From the NCBI GenBank assembly GCA_002480495.1, contig DLCG01000008.1, positions 23,243-87,242 on the forward strand: DNA of 64,000 nucleotides, written 5' to 3'. Shown in pieces: positions 18,562 through 27,716 of this stretch. Each line of letters opens with the position of its first letter. Position 1 is the first letter of the stretch. A program made the translations under genes and the position numbers. The DNA comes from Rhodobiaceae bacterium UBA7804 (GTDB lineage Bacteria > Pseudomonadota > Alphaproteobacteria > Parvibaculales > Parvibaculaceae). Below the pieces are notes generated by a model. The model searched no databases. It was not told the DNA's origin and saw only the letters and a program-made list of their open reading frames with translations.

Positions 18562-18872
18562 GACCTGCTCCTTCATGACAGGGGCAATGGCGGTCAAAAG
18601 CTTGCACAACCGGCCATTGCCTGTGTTAAGAACGTGCGCCCCAAGCCACCGTCCGCCCCGCCTTCCATCGATCGCGGTCAGCGGAAAGGAAACCGGTGTC
18701 CCAAGGCCTGGCGCTAGGCCATATGATCTCCGAGCGCCACAGTCAACTATTTAGCACCTCGCGACGGATTTTCCAGAGGTTTAGGCGCTTTGCTGCGGAC
18801 AATTTTCCCGAGATCAATACTGGGAAATGCACCGTGGCCACCGACACCGCGTAGCTCGAGACAGACCCAGAC
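18562..18872. other. Divergent promoter region, iscR / hydrolase
   Basis: The region of about 311 bp between the divergent iscR and alpha/beta hydrolase genes holds the iscR promoter at 18718-18746 and about 150 nt of iscR leader. The hydrolase promoter was not located. No coding sequence is supported. Confidence 0.4.
18718..18746 (-). promoter_or_regulatory. Sigma70 promoter of the iscR-suf operon
   Basis: On the minus strand, TTGACT (18746-18741) and TATGGC (18723-18718) stand exactly 17 bp apart, predicting a start near 18711. This is the only good promoter before iscR, so it probably drives the whole eight-gene operon. An IscR operator was not identified with confidence. Confidence 0.6.
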
Positions 18873-19529
18873 ATGCCCGAAGTGATTTTCAATGGCCCGG
18901 CGGGCCGCATCGAAGGCCGCTATCACCATAGCAAGAAGGCCAATTCGCCCGTCGCCCTTGTCCTCCATCCCCACCCGCAATTCGGCGGGACGATGAACAA
19001 TCCGGTCACCTATGCGCTCTTCCAGGCGTTTGTGAACCGCGGTTTTTCCGTTCTTCGCTTCAATTTCCGGGGGGTTGGACGCTCGCAAGGCAGCTTCGAC
19101 TCGGGCATTGGCGAGCTCTCGGACGCGGCGGCGGCACTGGACTGGCTTCAGTCCCAGAATTCCGATGCATCGCAATGCTGGATCGGCGGCTTCTCTTTCG
19201 GCGCCTGGATCGCCATGCAGGTCTTGATGCGCCGGCCCGAGATCGAGGGTTTCATCTCGGTTGCCCCGCCCGCGAACATGTACGATTTCTCCTTCCTCGC
19301 GCCCTGTCCGTCCTCCGGCATCATCATCAATGGCGGGATCGACCAGGTCGCGCCCCAGGCCGACGTGCTGAAGCTGGTCGAGCGGCTCAAGACCCAGAAG
19401 GGTATCACTATCGAGCACGCGACCGTGGACGGAGCGAACCATTTCTTCGAGAACAAGCTGGAACCGTTGCTCGCCACGGTCGGCGCCTATCTCGACAAGC
19501 GCCTCGCCGAGGGGCCCGAGAAGGGCTGA
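18873..19529 (+). CDS. Alpha/beta hydrolase (COG2945-like)
   Basis: This 218-residue single-domain alpha/beta hydrolase has HPHPQFGGTMNN after strand 3, the RFNFRGVGRSQG segment, the nucleophile elbow GGFSFGAW (Ser in GxSxG), an acid in NGGIDQVAP and the catalytic His in ANHFFENK. It belongs to a conserved cytoplasmic family with unknown substrate. It converges with anmK, whose stop is only 4 bp away. Confidence 0.85.
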   Translation: MPEVIFNGPAGRIEGRYHHSKKANSPVALVLHPHPQFGGTMNNPVTYALFQAFVNRGFSVLRFNFRGVGRSQGSFDSGIGELSDAAAALDWLQSQNSDASQCWIGGFSFGAWIAMQVLMRRPEIEGFISVAPPANMYDFSFLAPCPSSGIIINGGIDQVAPQADVLKLVERLKTQKGITIEHATVDGANHFFENKLEPLLATVGAYLDKRLAEGPEKG

Positions 19530-19533
19530 GAGC

Positions 19534-20649
19534 CTAGTCTCTTTTTCCGAAACCGGCCCGGTGGAGTTTGCCACCGGGCATCGGTTCCGGCACGCCGGTC
19601 GTACCGGGAAGGCTCAGAGGCAATCCGCGCAGGGCCCTCACCGCGAGATAACCGAAAGCCTCCGCTTCCACGTCGTCGCCTTTCCAGCCGAGATCTTCCG
19701 CCGGAAGAACGCCGCCCTGCAGACGCTTGCTCAACATCGACATGAGCACGGGATTGCGCCGGCCACCGCCGCAAACAACGAAACGCGAGGGCACGCCGGG
19801 TACATGCGCAAGGCCGCGCGCGATGGTCTCGACAGTAAAGGCGGTGAGCGTTGCCGCGCCATCTGCAGGCGAAAGATGCGCAACCGCCTCGGCGGAGAAG
19901 GAAAAGCGATCCAGCGATTTTGGCGGAGGGGCATCGAAAAAAGCATGCATCATCAGCTTTTCGAGTACTTCGATATCCACCTCCCCTGAAAGCGCCAACG
20001 TCCCGTCGCGGTCCAGCGGTTCGCCCGTATGAGCGAGCGCCCAGTCGTCGATCAGCGCATTGCCGGGACCGGTGTCGAAGGCGATGAGCGAACCGTCCGT
20101 TCCCACCCAGGTGATGTTGCCGACGCCGCCGACATTGATGATGGCAATGGGCTCCTTCACTCCGGCGCTCCGGGCCAGCGCCTGGTGATAGAGAGGCACC
20201 AGCGGCGCGCCCTGCCCGCCTGCCGCCACATCCGCGCTGCGAAAGTCGCTTATGACGTCGATACCTGTGAGCCGCGCCAGCACATCGCCGAGACCGATCT
20301 GAACGGTGCGGCGGCGTTCGGGCTGATGGAGGACGGTCTGGCCGTGAAAGCCGATTACCGAGATATCCGCGGGTTTCAGTTCGGCATCGGCCAGCAAGGC
20401 CCGGACAGCGAGCGCATTGGCTAGCGTGAAATGCCGCTCGGCCTCCGCGACCTCCTCCGGCATGATTTCATCCGGTTCCCAGCTCTTTGCAGCCTCCAGC
20501 GCCATGCTCAGGAGCTTGCGTTCTTCCGGCTTGTACGGCACGGAAAGCGATGGGCCAGCGCGCACGACGCCTTCGCCGTCGGTTTCGACAATCGCGGCAT
20601 CGATGCCGTCCAGAGAGGTGCCGCTCATAAGCCCAAGTGCACGAATCAT
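19534..20649 (-). CDS. anmK: Anhydro-N-acetylmuramic acid kinase
   Basis: This 371-residue sugar kinase of the ASKHA fold has the N-terminal phosphate loop GLMSGTSLDGIDAA, FHGQTVLH, the SDFRSADVAAGGQGAPL active-site block, NVGGVGNIT, and the FVCGGGRRNP nucleotide-binding motif. AnmK hydrolyses and phosphorylates anhydroMurNAc to MurNAc-6-phosphate during cell-wall recycling. It is divergent from tyrS. Confidence 0.94.
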   Translation of the reverse strand: MIRALGLMSGTSLDGIDAAIVETDGEGVVRAGPSLSVPYKPEERKLLSMALEAAKSWEPDEIMPEEVAEAERHFTLANALAVRALLADAELKPADISVIGFHGQTVLHQPERRRTVQIGLGDVLARLTGIDVISDFRSADVAAGGQGAPLVPLYHQALARSAGVKEPIAIINVGGVGNITWVGTDGSLIAFDTGPGNALIDDWALAHTGEPLDRDGTLALSGEVDIEVLEKLMMHAFFDAPPPKSLDRFSFSAEAVAHLSPADGAATLTAFTVETIARGLAHVPGVPSRFVVCGGGRRNPVLMSMLSKRLQGGVLPAEDLGWKGDDVEAEAFGYLAVRALRGLPLSLPGTTGVPEPMPGGKLHRAGFGKRD

Positions 20650-20732
20650 GGGTCTTTATCCGTTTTTCCCCCGACGAAAGCGTGATACACCAGCCGCGCT
20701 TTCAAGCCTATCCGAAACCCCGAGCGCCCGAG

Positions 20733-21989
20733 ATGTCCAGCTTCAAATCCGATTTCCTGCGCGAACTGCAAGCGCGCGGCTTCATCCACCAGCTTTCCGA
20801 TGCCGATGCCATCGATGCCGACGCCGTGGAGAAGATGCTGACCGGGTATATCGGCTTCGACGCAACGGCGCCGAGCCTCCACGCGGGCAGCCTTGTCCAG
20901 ATCATGCTGCTGCGCTGGCTGCAGAAGACCGGACACAAACCGATCGCGCTGATGGGCGGCGGCACGACCCGTATTGGCGATCCGAGCTTCCGCGACGATG
21001 CGCGCCCGCTGCTGACCGACGAGAAGATCGACGAGAACCTCGCGGGTATCAAGAAAGTCTTCGCCAGATTCCTGACCTTCGGCGAAGGCCGAACTGACGC
21101 CATCATGGTCAATAATCGCGATTGGCTGGACGATCTGCGTTACATCGATTTTCTTCGGGACTATGGACGCCACTTCTCGGTGAACCGGATGCTCTCCTTC
21201 GAGAGCGTAAAGATCCGGCTCGAACGCGAGCAGAACCTCTCCTTCCTCGAATTCAACTACATGATCCTGCAGGCCTACGATTTCGTGGAGCTGAACAGGA
21301 AATATGGCTGCTCGCTGCAGATGGGCGGATCGGATCAGTGGGGCAACATCGTCAACGGGATAGAACTCGGCCGTCGCGTGGATGGGGCAACGCTGTTCGG
21401 CCTCACCAGCCCCCTTCTGACGACATCCTCCGGTGCCAAGATGGGCAAGACGGCGAATGGCGCCGTCTGGCTCAACGCGGAAATGCTTTCGCCCTATGAC
21501 TACTGGCAGTACTGGAGAAACACGGAAGACGCCGATGTCGGCCGCTTCCTGAAGCTCTTCACGGAATTGCCGCTCGACGAGATCGCCCGCCTCGAAAAGC
21601 TCGAAGGTGCGGAAATCAATGAGGCGAAGAAGGTTCTGGCAACTGAAGCGACCGCGATGTTGCACGGGCGCGAAGAAGCCGAGAAGGCGGCGAATGCGGC
21701 CCGCACCGCGTTCGAGGAAGGTGCGATCAGTGCAGATATGCCAACGGTTGAGATCGAGACTGGCTCCCTTGAAGCGGGATTGGGCTTGTTGACCGCGCTC
21801 GTGCAGGCGGGGCTTTGTTCTTCCACCAGCGATGCGCGCCGCCAGATCAAAGGTGGCGCCGTACGCGTCAACGACGCTCAGATCGGCGACGAGAAGGCCG
21901 CGCTGACCGGTAGCTCTCTCACGGCCCAAGGCGTCATCAAGCTTTCACTGGGCAAGAAGAAGCACGTTCTTCTGAAACCGAAGGCATAA
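20733..21989 (+). CDS. tyrS: Tyrosyl-tRNA synthetase
   Basis: This 418-residue class I aminoacyl-tRNA synthetase charges tRNA-Tyr. The HIGH-equivalent is SLHAGSLVQ, the tyrosine-binding region contains QAYDFVELNRKYGCSLQMGGSDQWGNI, and the KMSKS-equivalent is GAKMGKT. A C-terminal S4 RNA-binding domain (about residues 350-418) is present. The frame is open upstream to 20637, but 20733 gives the conserved N-terminus. It is followed by an intrinsic terminator. Confidence 0.95.
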   Translation: MSSFKSDFLRELQARGFIHQLSDADAIDADAVEKMLTGYIGFDATAPSLHAGSLVQIMLLRWLQKTGHKPIALMGGGTTRIGDPSFRDDARPLLTDEKIDENLAGIKKVFARFLTFGEGRTDAIMVNNRDWLDDLRYIDFLRDYGRHFSVNRMLSFESVKIRLEREQNLSFLEFNYMILQAYDFVELNRKYGCSLQMGGSDQWGNIVNGIELGRRVDGATLFGLTSPLLTTSSGAKMGKTANGAVWLNAEMLSPYDYWQYWRNTEDADVGRFLKLFTELPLDEIARLEKLEGAEINEAKKVLATEATAMLHGREEAEKAANAARTAFEEGAISADMPTVEIETGSLEAGLGLLTALVQAGLCSSTSDARRQIKGGAVRVNDAQIGDEKAALTGSSLTAQGVIKLSLGKKKHVLLKPKA

Positions 21990-21995
21990 GGAAAT

Positions 21996-22030
21996 CAGGC
22001 CCTCCCCGTTCCCGGAGAGGGCCTGTTCCT
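21996..22030 (+). terminator. Intrinsic terminator of tyrS
   Basis: CAGGCCCTC at 21996-22004 pairs with GAGGGCCTG at 22017-22025 (perfect 9-bp stem, 12-nt loop), followed by TTCCT and a T/C-rich stretch up to about 22070. Confidence 0.7.
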
Positions 22031-22108
22031 GAACGCTCCCTTATTCTTCTCTTTTTTCTTCTTCTTGTTTGGCGTTCCGCGGCTATTGGCTGCCGCTTAT
22101 TCTCATAT

Positions 22109-23245
22109 CTACTCGGCAGCGGTCGTTGCGCTCAGCGCAAAGATGGCGGCGTCGCCGCCTGCACCGTTGAGCTGCTGGAGATATTTAATCCCCTCTTCGG
22201 CAATGTCGTCTCCGACCATGCGATCGCCTTCGCCGTAAAGCTCGGCCATGTCGACATAGGCGGCATACATCGGCGCGGTACGGTTCGTTATGATGCCCGC
22301 CTTGACCAGCGTCTTGATGAGAACCCGGAAGACGTTGGTCGATTCCTGCAGCTCCTTGCGCATGTTCCTGTCGGTCAAGGCTTCCGCAAGCGCCCCCTGC
22401 ACCCAGCGCCAGTCGAGACCGATGCGCTCGTAGATTTCCTTCTTCTGCTCGGGGCCGGTGGAATTGCGCATCAGCGTCATGAAGACCTCAAGCGCCCAGT
22501 CCTCGATCAGATCGCGTTCGGCTTCCGGCAGGTTCGGCACCGTGCGGTCGGCCCATATCTTGCCGAACTTGTGATGGAAGGCTTCGTCGGTCATCACCAG
22601 CTGCATCAGGCGGCGCAGCAGCGGATCGTTAGTCTTTGCATAGAAGGTCGCGAAGGTACCCATGGCGAGGCCCTCGACGATCATCTGCATGCCGACAAGC
22701 TTCTTCCAGACGAGCGGCGTAGCGACGATCTCGCACAGAAGTTTTTCGAGCACCACGCCGCAGGGTTTGGGCTTGCCCCAGCGCGCCTGAACATATTTCG
22801 CGAAGCCCGTCACATGGCGCGCTTCCTCGCGTGTCTGGTTTGCAGCGTATTCCTGAGCGCCCGGATCCTTCAGGATGTGGCAGAGGCTCGCCGAAAGTGC
22901 GAGCGCGCCCTGCTCGCCATGCAGGATGGACGACATGGTCCAGCGCACGCTCTCGTTCACGAGATAGATTTTCTGCTTCTCGTCCAGCTTATCGGAGACC
23001 GCCGTCTTCAGTTCCATGTTGAAGTCGGCCGGCATGAGGAGCTCATTGTCGAGATCCCAGGGCTGCGAGTAGTCGATGTACTTGCTGTCCAGCGGGTCCC
23101 AGAAGTGATCGTGGGTCGCCGAAATGATCTTGTCGAAAGCGGTCGAACGGTTGCCGTAGCGGTCGACATCCATCATCGCCGGAAAGTCGTCCGGCGCCAC
23201 AGCCTCATAGGCTGCGTCCGTCGTCATCTTCTGATTGGTGGACAT
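22109..23245 (-). CDS. Ferritin-like diiron carboxylate protein of unknown function
   Basis: This 378-residue helical protein has a full set of diiron ligands in the ferritin/RNR-R2/monooxygenase pattern: Glu111 (HGEQ), Glu141 with His144 (EEARH), Glu191 (VEGL), and Glu221 with His224 (DEAFHH). This implies an O2-activating diiron site, as in AurF-like N-oxygenases or desaturase-like proteins. No reductase partner is adjacent. The ATG follows a strong GGGAGGGAG. I do not recognise a characterised homologue, so the reaction is unassigned. Confidence 0.75.
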   Translation of the reverse strand: MSTNQKMTTDAAYEAVAPDDFPAMMDVDRYGNRSTAFDKIISATHDHFWDPLDSKYIDYSQPWDLDNELLMPADFNMELKTAVSDKLDEKQKIYLVNESVRWTMSSILHGEQGALALSASLCHILKDPGAQEYAANQTREEARHVTGFAKYVQARWGKPKPCGVVLEKLLCEIVATPLVWKKLVGMQMIVEGLAMGTFATFYAKTNDPLLRRLMQLVMTDEAFHHKFGKIWADRTVPNLPEAERDLIEDWALEVFMTLMRNSTGPEQKKEIYERIGLDWRWVQGALAEALTDRNMRKELQESTNVFRVLIKTLVKAGIITNRTAPMYAAYVDMAELYGEGDRMVGDDIAEEGIKYLQQLNGAGGDAAIFALSATTAAE

Positions 23246-23336
23246 GCTCTCCCTCCTCCCAAAGCTGAGATCAATGCCGTTGGGTCAAATCATATCTGCG
23301 GAGTTGAACTCCGCAATCCAAATTTGCTTAGGGAGC

Positions 23337-26300
23337 CTAATTTTGCGGTGCAGCAGGCCCGGTCTGGTCGCCACCGCCAGGGATTTCCATGGTTTCCGCA
23401 GCCCCTGGGACCACCGGGGCGGCCTCCGAAGGAGGGTTTATTTCGCTTTTCGCCGCCGGGCTTTGGGGCTCCGGAGGCATGTTTTCGTCGAACTCGAAGA
23501 TTCGGCGAAGGAAACCCGGCGCTATGGCGGAGAGCGGATTCACAACGACCGTGGGGTCGTCGGTCTGACCGCGAACGCTGTAGGTGATCGCGAAAATACC
23601 TTCGCCCTCTCTGCCCACAATGATCGGGCCTAGAACCGGAACCTGCCCGAGGAATGAGTTGATCGTATAGGCGGGCACCAGCGTTCCCTCCATGTCGATG
23701 CTATCGCTCGCGCGATCGATCTGTCCTTCCATTGTGAGGCCGATTGCCGGGCCGGACATGCGCCCCTCCTTCAGGCGTATGCGGCTTTGCGTCATCGTGA
23801 AGGGCGCATCGAGGCTGGTGAAAAGAATGCCGTCGCCGCGCAGCGTATCGCTTATGCCTGTAAACGACCCGAGAGTGAGGATATTCGCCAGCACCGGCGC
23901 ATCCACGATGCGGAAATCTTCGATCGCAAGCGAGCCCGCAAGAGGAGATCCTTCGGCCGTATCGTCATAAATACCGGTTACGCTGAGCTTTCCGCCCCTG
24001 ACACTTTTCGTGAAATCGAGAGCGCTGAAAATCGTGCCCGCGTCGTCCGATGTCATCTCGAGACGACGCACACCCTTGTCATCGGGCGCAACGGCAAGCT
24101 TCAACGGCTTGCCGTCAGCCGCTGTCGCCGCCACATCGAGCGACCAGAGGGCATCGTCGATTTCGACCATGCTTACGCGAACGCCGGTGAAGCTTGTTCC
24201 GTGATTTCCGATAGCCTTGCCGATATCGGCGCGGAATGAAGACCGCCGCAACGGATCGACGATATCCACGTCATCGAGGAGAAGCGCCGCTGCGCCTTCT
24301 TCCTCCGGACCGGTTGACGCCGCCTGTTCGTTGTCACCGCCTCCGAAGAGATTGCCAAGAACACCGCGCGCATCGAAGCGCGGGCCACGCACGACCATTT
24401 CAAGCGCTGCGTTCTCGGCGGGACCGGCCCTGAAGCTGAAATCATTGTCGGGGCCGAGTCTGACCGACGGAAAGTCCGCTGCCACGAGACGTCCGCCGGT
24501 TCCAATGGTGAAATCGCCTGCCGCACTTATTCCCTCCCCCGTCAGGGAGAAATCGGAGAGCCGGTAACCACCGTCCTCCAGCAGAAAAACGTCGAACGCC
24601 GCAAGGGCCGGAATACCCGGTTCCTTTCGCCATGCCGCATCGTCCAGTTTGGCCACGGCATTCGTCAAATCCGCCCGCACGGAGGCGCGATCCACATTGC
24701 TGCCGTTACCCATGATCGTCGCGTCGACCACAGCAGGTCCGGTCACGAACGCGTCAAGTTTCAATCCGATGGCCGCAAGCGCGGTATCGTCTACCTCACC
24801 CCGCAGGCGATAGACCGATCCCGGAGTCACTTCGGGTCTGAAATCCTCTTTCCATTCAAGGTCCACGCGGACTGCATCGTTGAGAACGATCGGGCCGGAA
24901 GCCGTGAGACCGGCCCTGTTCACCGTCAGGTCGAGTGTGCCGCCGGTCAGGGAAAGGTTTTCCCGCAAACCGGTGATAGACGCATTCTCGATATGCGCCG
25001 TGCCCGAAAACTCAACCTGGTCCATCTGCACATGCTTGACGAGCGGAAGGGAAATCCTCGCGTCGAGCGTACCCTGTCCACCGACATTGGAGGGGGCGAT
25101 GCCGAAATCGCTGATGAAGTGAAGAGGGTCGTGATCGAGCACGCCGAGAACGTCCGAGGTTGCGCCCGAGGCCTTGAACGAAATATGTCCCGGCGCGCCT
25201 TTCCGGCTCAGTTCGTCATTGTAGAAATGGCCATCGCTTATGAGGACTTCGCCCTTGTTTTCCTGTCGAATGACTGCGGACGATATCCACGCATCGAAAC
25301 GATCCCCGAGAATCCGGCCTCTCCCCTGAAGGTTCTCCATGGGCGGCAGATCGCCGAGGTAGCGCATTGTCTGCCCCGTCGCCGCGAACTCGAAGCGCAG
25401 ACTCTCCTCCGGCAGCGGCACGTGATCGGCCGCATCCGCGATCATGCCGGGCGCAAGATCGATATCGAAGGAGCCGCTATCGACCATTCCGCCGAGAAGG
25501 TTCTTGCCGACCCATTCGCGCGCACCCTTGGCAAGAGGCAGCGGCCATATTGCCTTCAAAGCCTCGAAGGCCATGGGCTCTATCTCGCCCTTTATTTTCA
25601 CCATCGGCGAGCGTGCGGCGTTCGCGACCTTGCCGGAGAGCCGGATACCGCCACCGCCCGCGCCAACGAACAGCTCGTCGATATCCGCACTAAGCACGTC
25701 GAAATCGATATCGGCCTTCAGGACCGCCTTTTCGAGATCAACCGGGCCAACGAAGAAGCCGGGAACTTCCGTGTGAAACCCGTCCACTTCGAGATCGGTG
25801 CGGATGGAAGAAATATCGAGCCCCTTCCTGACGCGATAATCGAGTGTGCCGGACAATGACGCCTCATGCAGTCCGGCTTTCACGGCGAACCTTTCGATCT
25901 TGATCCGCTGCAGAAGCCCATCGATTGTGATGTCTCCTTCGGCCTCTTCCAGCGGGATCGAGGTTTCCCAAGGTGCCGGAAGGTCGATTTCCCCGGCGCC
26001 TGCTCGAATGGAAAGCTGTCCAGAGCGAACCGCACCATTGCGGCCGATGCGAAGCTCACCGTCTGCGAAGAGCGGCGCATCGAAGATTCCATAGTCGGAA
26101 AGCGAAGGCGCCGTTTTCGCCAGCGCGGCCGGAACGAGATCGGCGACGCGCGCCTCGATATTCGCCTCGTCAGCGCCCACCGGCAGCTCCCCGTTCATCT
26201 CAAGTGTGGCCAGGGTATCGCCGATGGCGAACTTTGCGTGAAGAACACCTGCAAGCCCTCCATCGCCCCTGTAGATGACGAGGTTCGCTTCCGGTGCGTC

Positions 26301-26927
26301 GAAGTTGAGACCGTTCACCTCGTCCACGAAGCGAAGATCGGCGTTGCGGATACCGAGACGCGTCAGATAGCCGAGCGGCGAGGAACGGTCGTCATCCGAG
26401 ACGATCGCTTCGAGCATGGGACCAATCAGGGAGCGCTCTTCCGACTCCGGTTCACGGCTTTCCGTCCCGGCCAGCGCAAGCGTGATACCCGTACCGGGGC
26501 GGCGCAGCACCGTAGCCCTCACGCCGAAGAGATCGACGGCGCTCGGCGCAAGCGTGCCGCGAAGAAGCGCGGGCAAGCTGAGTTCGAAAGCAAGTTCGGG
26601 TACCCGGGCGACCTCGTTGCCGTCCGCTCCGGTGAGCCGAACATCCCGAAGCCTCAGCGACAGCTCCCTGTCTTCCGCCGACCAGATGAGAACTGTGTCC
26701 TCGATTGCCAGCTCGCCGCCTTGAAGCGAAGGAGCGGCGGCGTCCTCGATCATCTGGTTGAGAAGGGAAAGGGACAGGGGGCCCGAGGAGAGCTGCCAGG
26801 CAAGAACGGCAAGGAGCGTTGCCGTTACGGCCACGGCTACCCCAACCACTTCCAGTAAAATCTTACTACTTCGACGGATCAAGAAAGGCTGCTGCTCCTC
26901 TCGCTTGCCGTGCCATGGAAACCGCAC
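23337..26927 (-). CDS. Large AsmA/YhdP-like envelope protein (DUF3971 type)
   Basis: The 1196-residue protein has a basic N-terminus, one membrane helix (about 24-48), then an almost entirely beta-rich periplasmic region with repeated short amphipathic strands. A C-terminal AsmA-like domain follows (GSFTGISDTLRGDG, ITYSVRGQTDDPTVVVNPLSAIAPGFLRRIFEF region) and a Pro/Glu-rich tail. YhdP/TamB/AsmA proteins form long grooves that move phospholipid between inner and outer membranes. It starts with GTG at 26927. The gene is monocistronic. Confidence 0.82.
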   Translation of the reverse strand: MRFPWHGKREEQQPFLIRRSSKILLEVVGVAVAVTATLLAVLAWQLSSGPLSLSLLNQMIEDAAAPSLQGGELAIEDTVLIWSAEDRELSLRLRDVRLTGADGNEVARVPELAFELSLPALLRGTLAPSAVDLFGVRATVLRRPGTGITLALAGTESREPESEERSLIGPMLEAIVSDDDRSSPLGYLTRLGIRNADLRFVDEVNGLNFDAPEANLVIYRGDGGLAGVLHAKFAIGDTLATLEMNGELPVGADEANIEARVADLVPAALAKTAPSLSDYGIFDAPLFADGELRIGRNGAVRSGQLSIRAGAGEIDLPAPWETSIPLEEAEGDITIDGLLQRIKIERFAVKAGLHEASLSGTLDYRVRKGLDISSIRTDLEVDGFHTEVPGFFVGPVDLEKAVLKADIDFDVLSADIDELFVGAGGGGIRLSGKVANAARSPMVKIKGEIEPMAFEALKAIWPLPLAKGAREWVGKNLLGGMVDSGSFDIDLAPGMIADAADHVPLPEESLRFEFAATGQTMRYLGDLPPMENLQGRGRILGDRFDAWISSAVIRQENKGEVLISDGHFYNDELSRKGAPGHISFKASGATSDVLGVLDHDPLHFISDFGIAPSNVGGQGTLDARISLPLVKHVQMDQVEFSGTAHIENASITGLRENLSLTGGTLDLTVNRAGLTASGPIVLNDAVRVDLEWKEDFRPEVTPGSVYRLRGEVDDTALAAIGLKLDAFVTGPAVVDATIMGNGSNVDRASVRADLTNAVAKLDDAAWRKEPGIPALAAFDVFLLEDGGYRLSDFSLTGEGISAAGDFTIGTGGRLVAADFPSVRLGPDNDFSFRAGPAENAALEMVVRGPRFDARGVLGNLFGGGDNEQAASTGPEEEGAAALLLDDVDIVDPLRRSSFRADIGKAIGNHGTSFTGVRVSMVEIDDALWSLDVAATAADGKPLKLAVAPDDKGVRRLEMTSDDAGTIFSALDFTKSVRGGKLSVTGIYDDTAEGSPLAGSLAIEDFRIVDAPVLANILTLGSFTGISDTLRGDGILFTSLDAPFTMTQSRIRLKEGRMSGPAIGLTMEGQIDRASDSIDMEGTLVPAYTINSFLGQVPVLGPIIVGREGEGIFAITYSVRGQTDDPTVVVNPLSAIAPGFLRRIFEFDENMPPEPQSPAAKSEINPPSEAAPVVPGAAETMEIPGGGDQTGPAAPQN

Positions 26928-27111
26928 AAATGAGGCGAAAGCGAGTCAGGAAGGTTTTATCGTCTCCCCTCGGAGAAGTCTGCATTTTTGCCTGCCCCTT
27001 CGTCTCTTTCAGGATAAAGCCTTAACCCCTCTGGCCAGGCTGGAAACGAAAGACCATATTCGCTTCGCCGCTCAGGCTGGCGGCGCGTAAGGATCACAAG
27101 GAGGCAGGGAC

Positions 27112-27711
27112 ATGGCGAAGGCTGCACCCCCAAAGGGCACGAAGGTGGCGACGAAGACGAAACCGGCGGCAGCGGCAAAGACCGCCGCGAAGAAGCCCGC
27201 GGCGGCCAAGTCCTCCCCAAAGGCAAAGACAAGTGCGGCGGGTGACGCGCTGCCATCGGCCGGCAGCAAGGCCCCTGCCTTTTCCCTTCCCGCCGATGAC
27301 GGCTCCACCGTTTCGCTGAAGTCTCTCGCGGGCAAGAAGGCCGTTCTCTATTTCTACCCCAAGGACGACACGCCCGGCTGCACGACCGAAGGCATCGCCT
27401 TCAGCGCGCTCAAGAAGAAGTTCGACGCCGCGAATACCGTGGTTCTCGGCATCTCGAAAGACTCCATCGAGAAGCACTGCAAGTTCCGCGACAAACACAA
27501 CCTGACCGTCCGGCTGCTCTCCGATGAGGAAGGCAAGATGCTCGAGGCGTATGGTGTTTGGGCGGAGAAAAGTCTCTATGGCCGCAAGTTCATGGGGATC
27601 AACCGCACGACTTTCCTGATCGACGAGAAGGGCGTCATTCGTCAGGTCTGGCCGAAGGTCAAAGTGAACGGACATGCCGAGGAAGTGCTGTCGGCGGCGA
27701 AGGATCTCTGA
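27112..27711 (+). CDS. bcp: Thioredoxin-dependent thiol peroxidase, Bcp/PrxQ family
   Basis: This 199-residue peroxiredoxin reduces hydroperoxides. The first 45 residues are an Ala/Lys/Pro-rich, disordered extension not found in E. coli Bcp. The peroxidatic Cys90 sits in KDDTPGCTTEG. The usual resolving cysteine five residues later is replaced by Ile95; the only other nearby cysteine is Cys123, so resolution must use Cys123 or an external thiol. The GGAG-like ribosome-binding site fits the ATG. A DUF455 gene follows 5 bp after the stop. Confidence 0.9.
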   Translation: MAKAAPPKGTKVATKTKPAAAAKTAAKKPAAAKSSPKAKTSAAGDALPSAGSKAPAFSLPADDGSTVSLKSLAGKKAVLYFYPKDDTPGCTTEGIAFSALKKKFDAANTVVLGISKDSIEKHCKFRDKHNLTVRLLSDEEGKMLEAYGVWAEKSLYGRKFMGINRTTFLIDEKGVIRQVWPKVKVNGHAEEVLSAAKDL

Positions 27712-27716
27712 GACCT

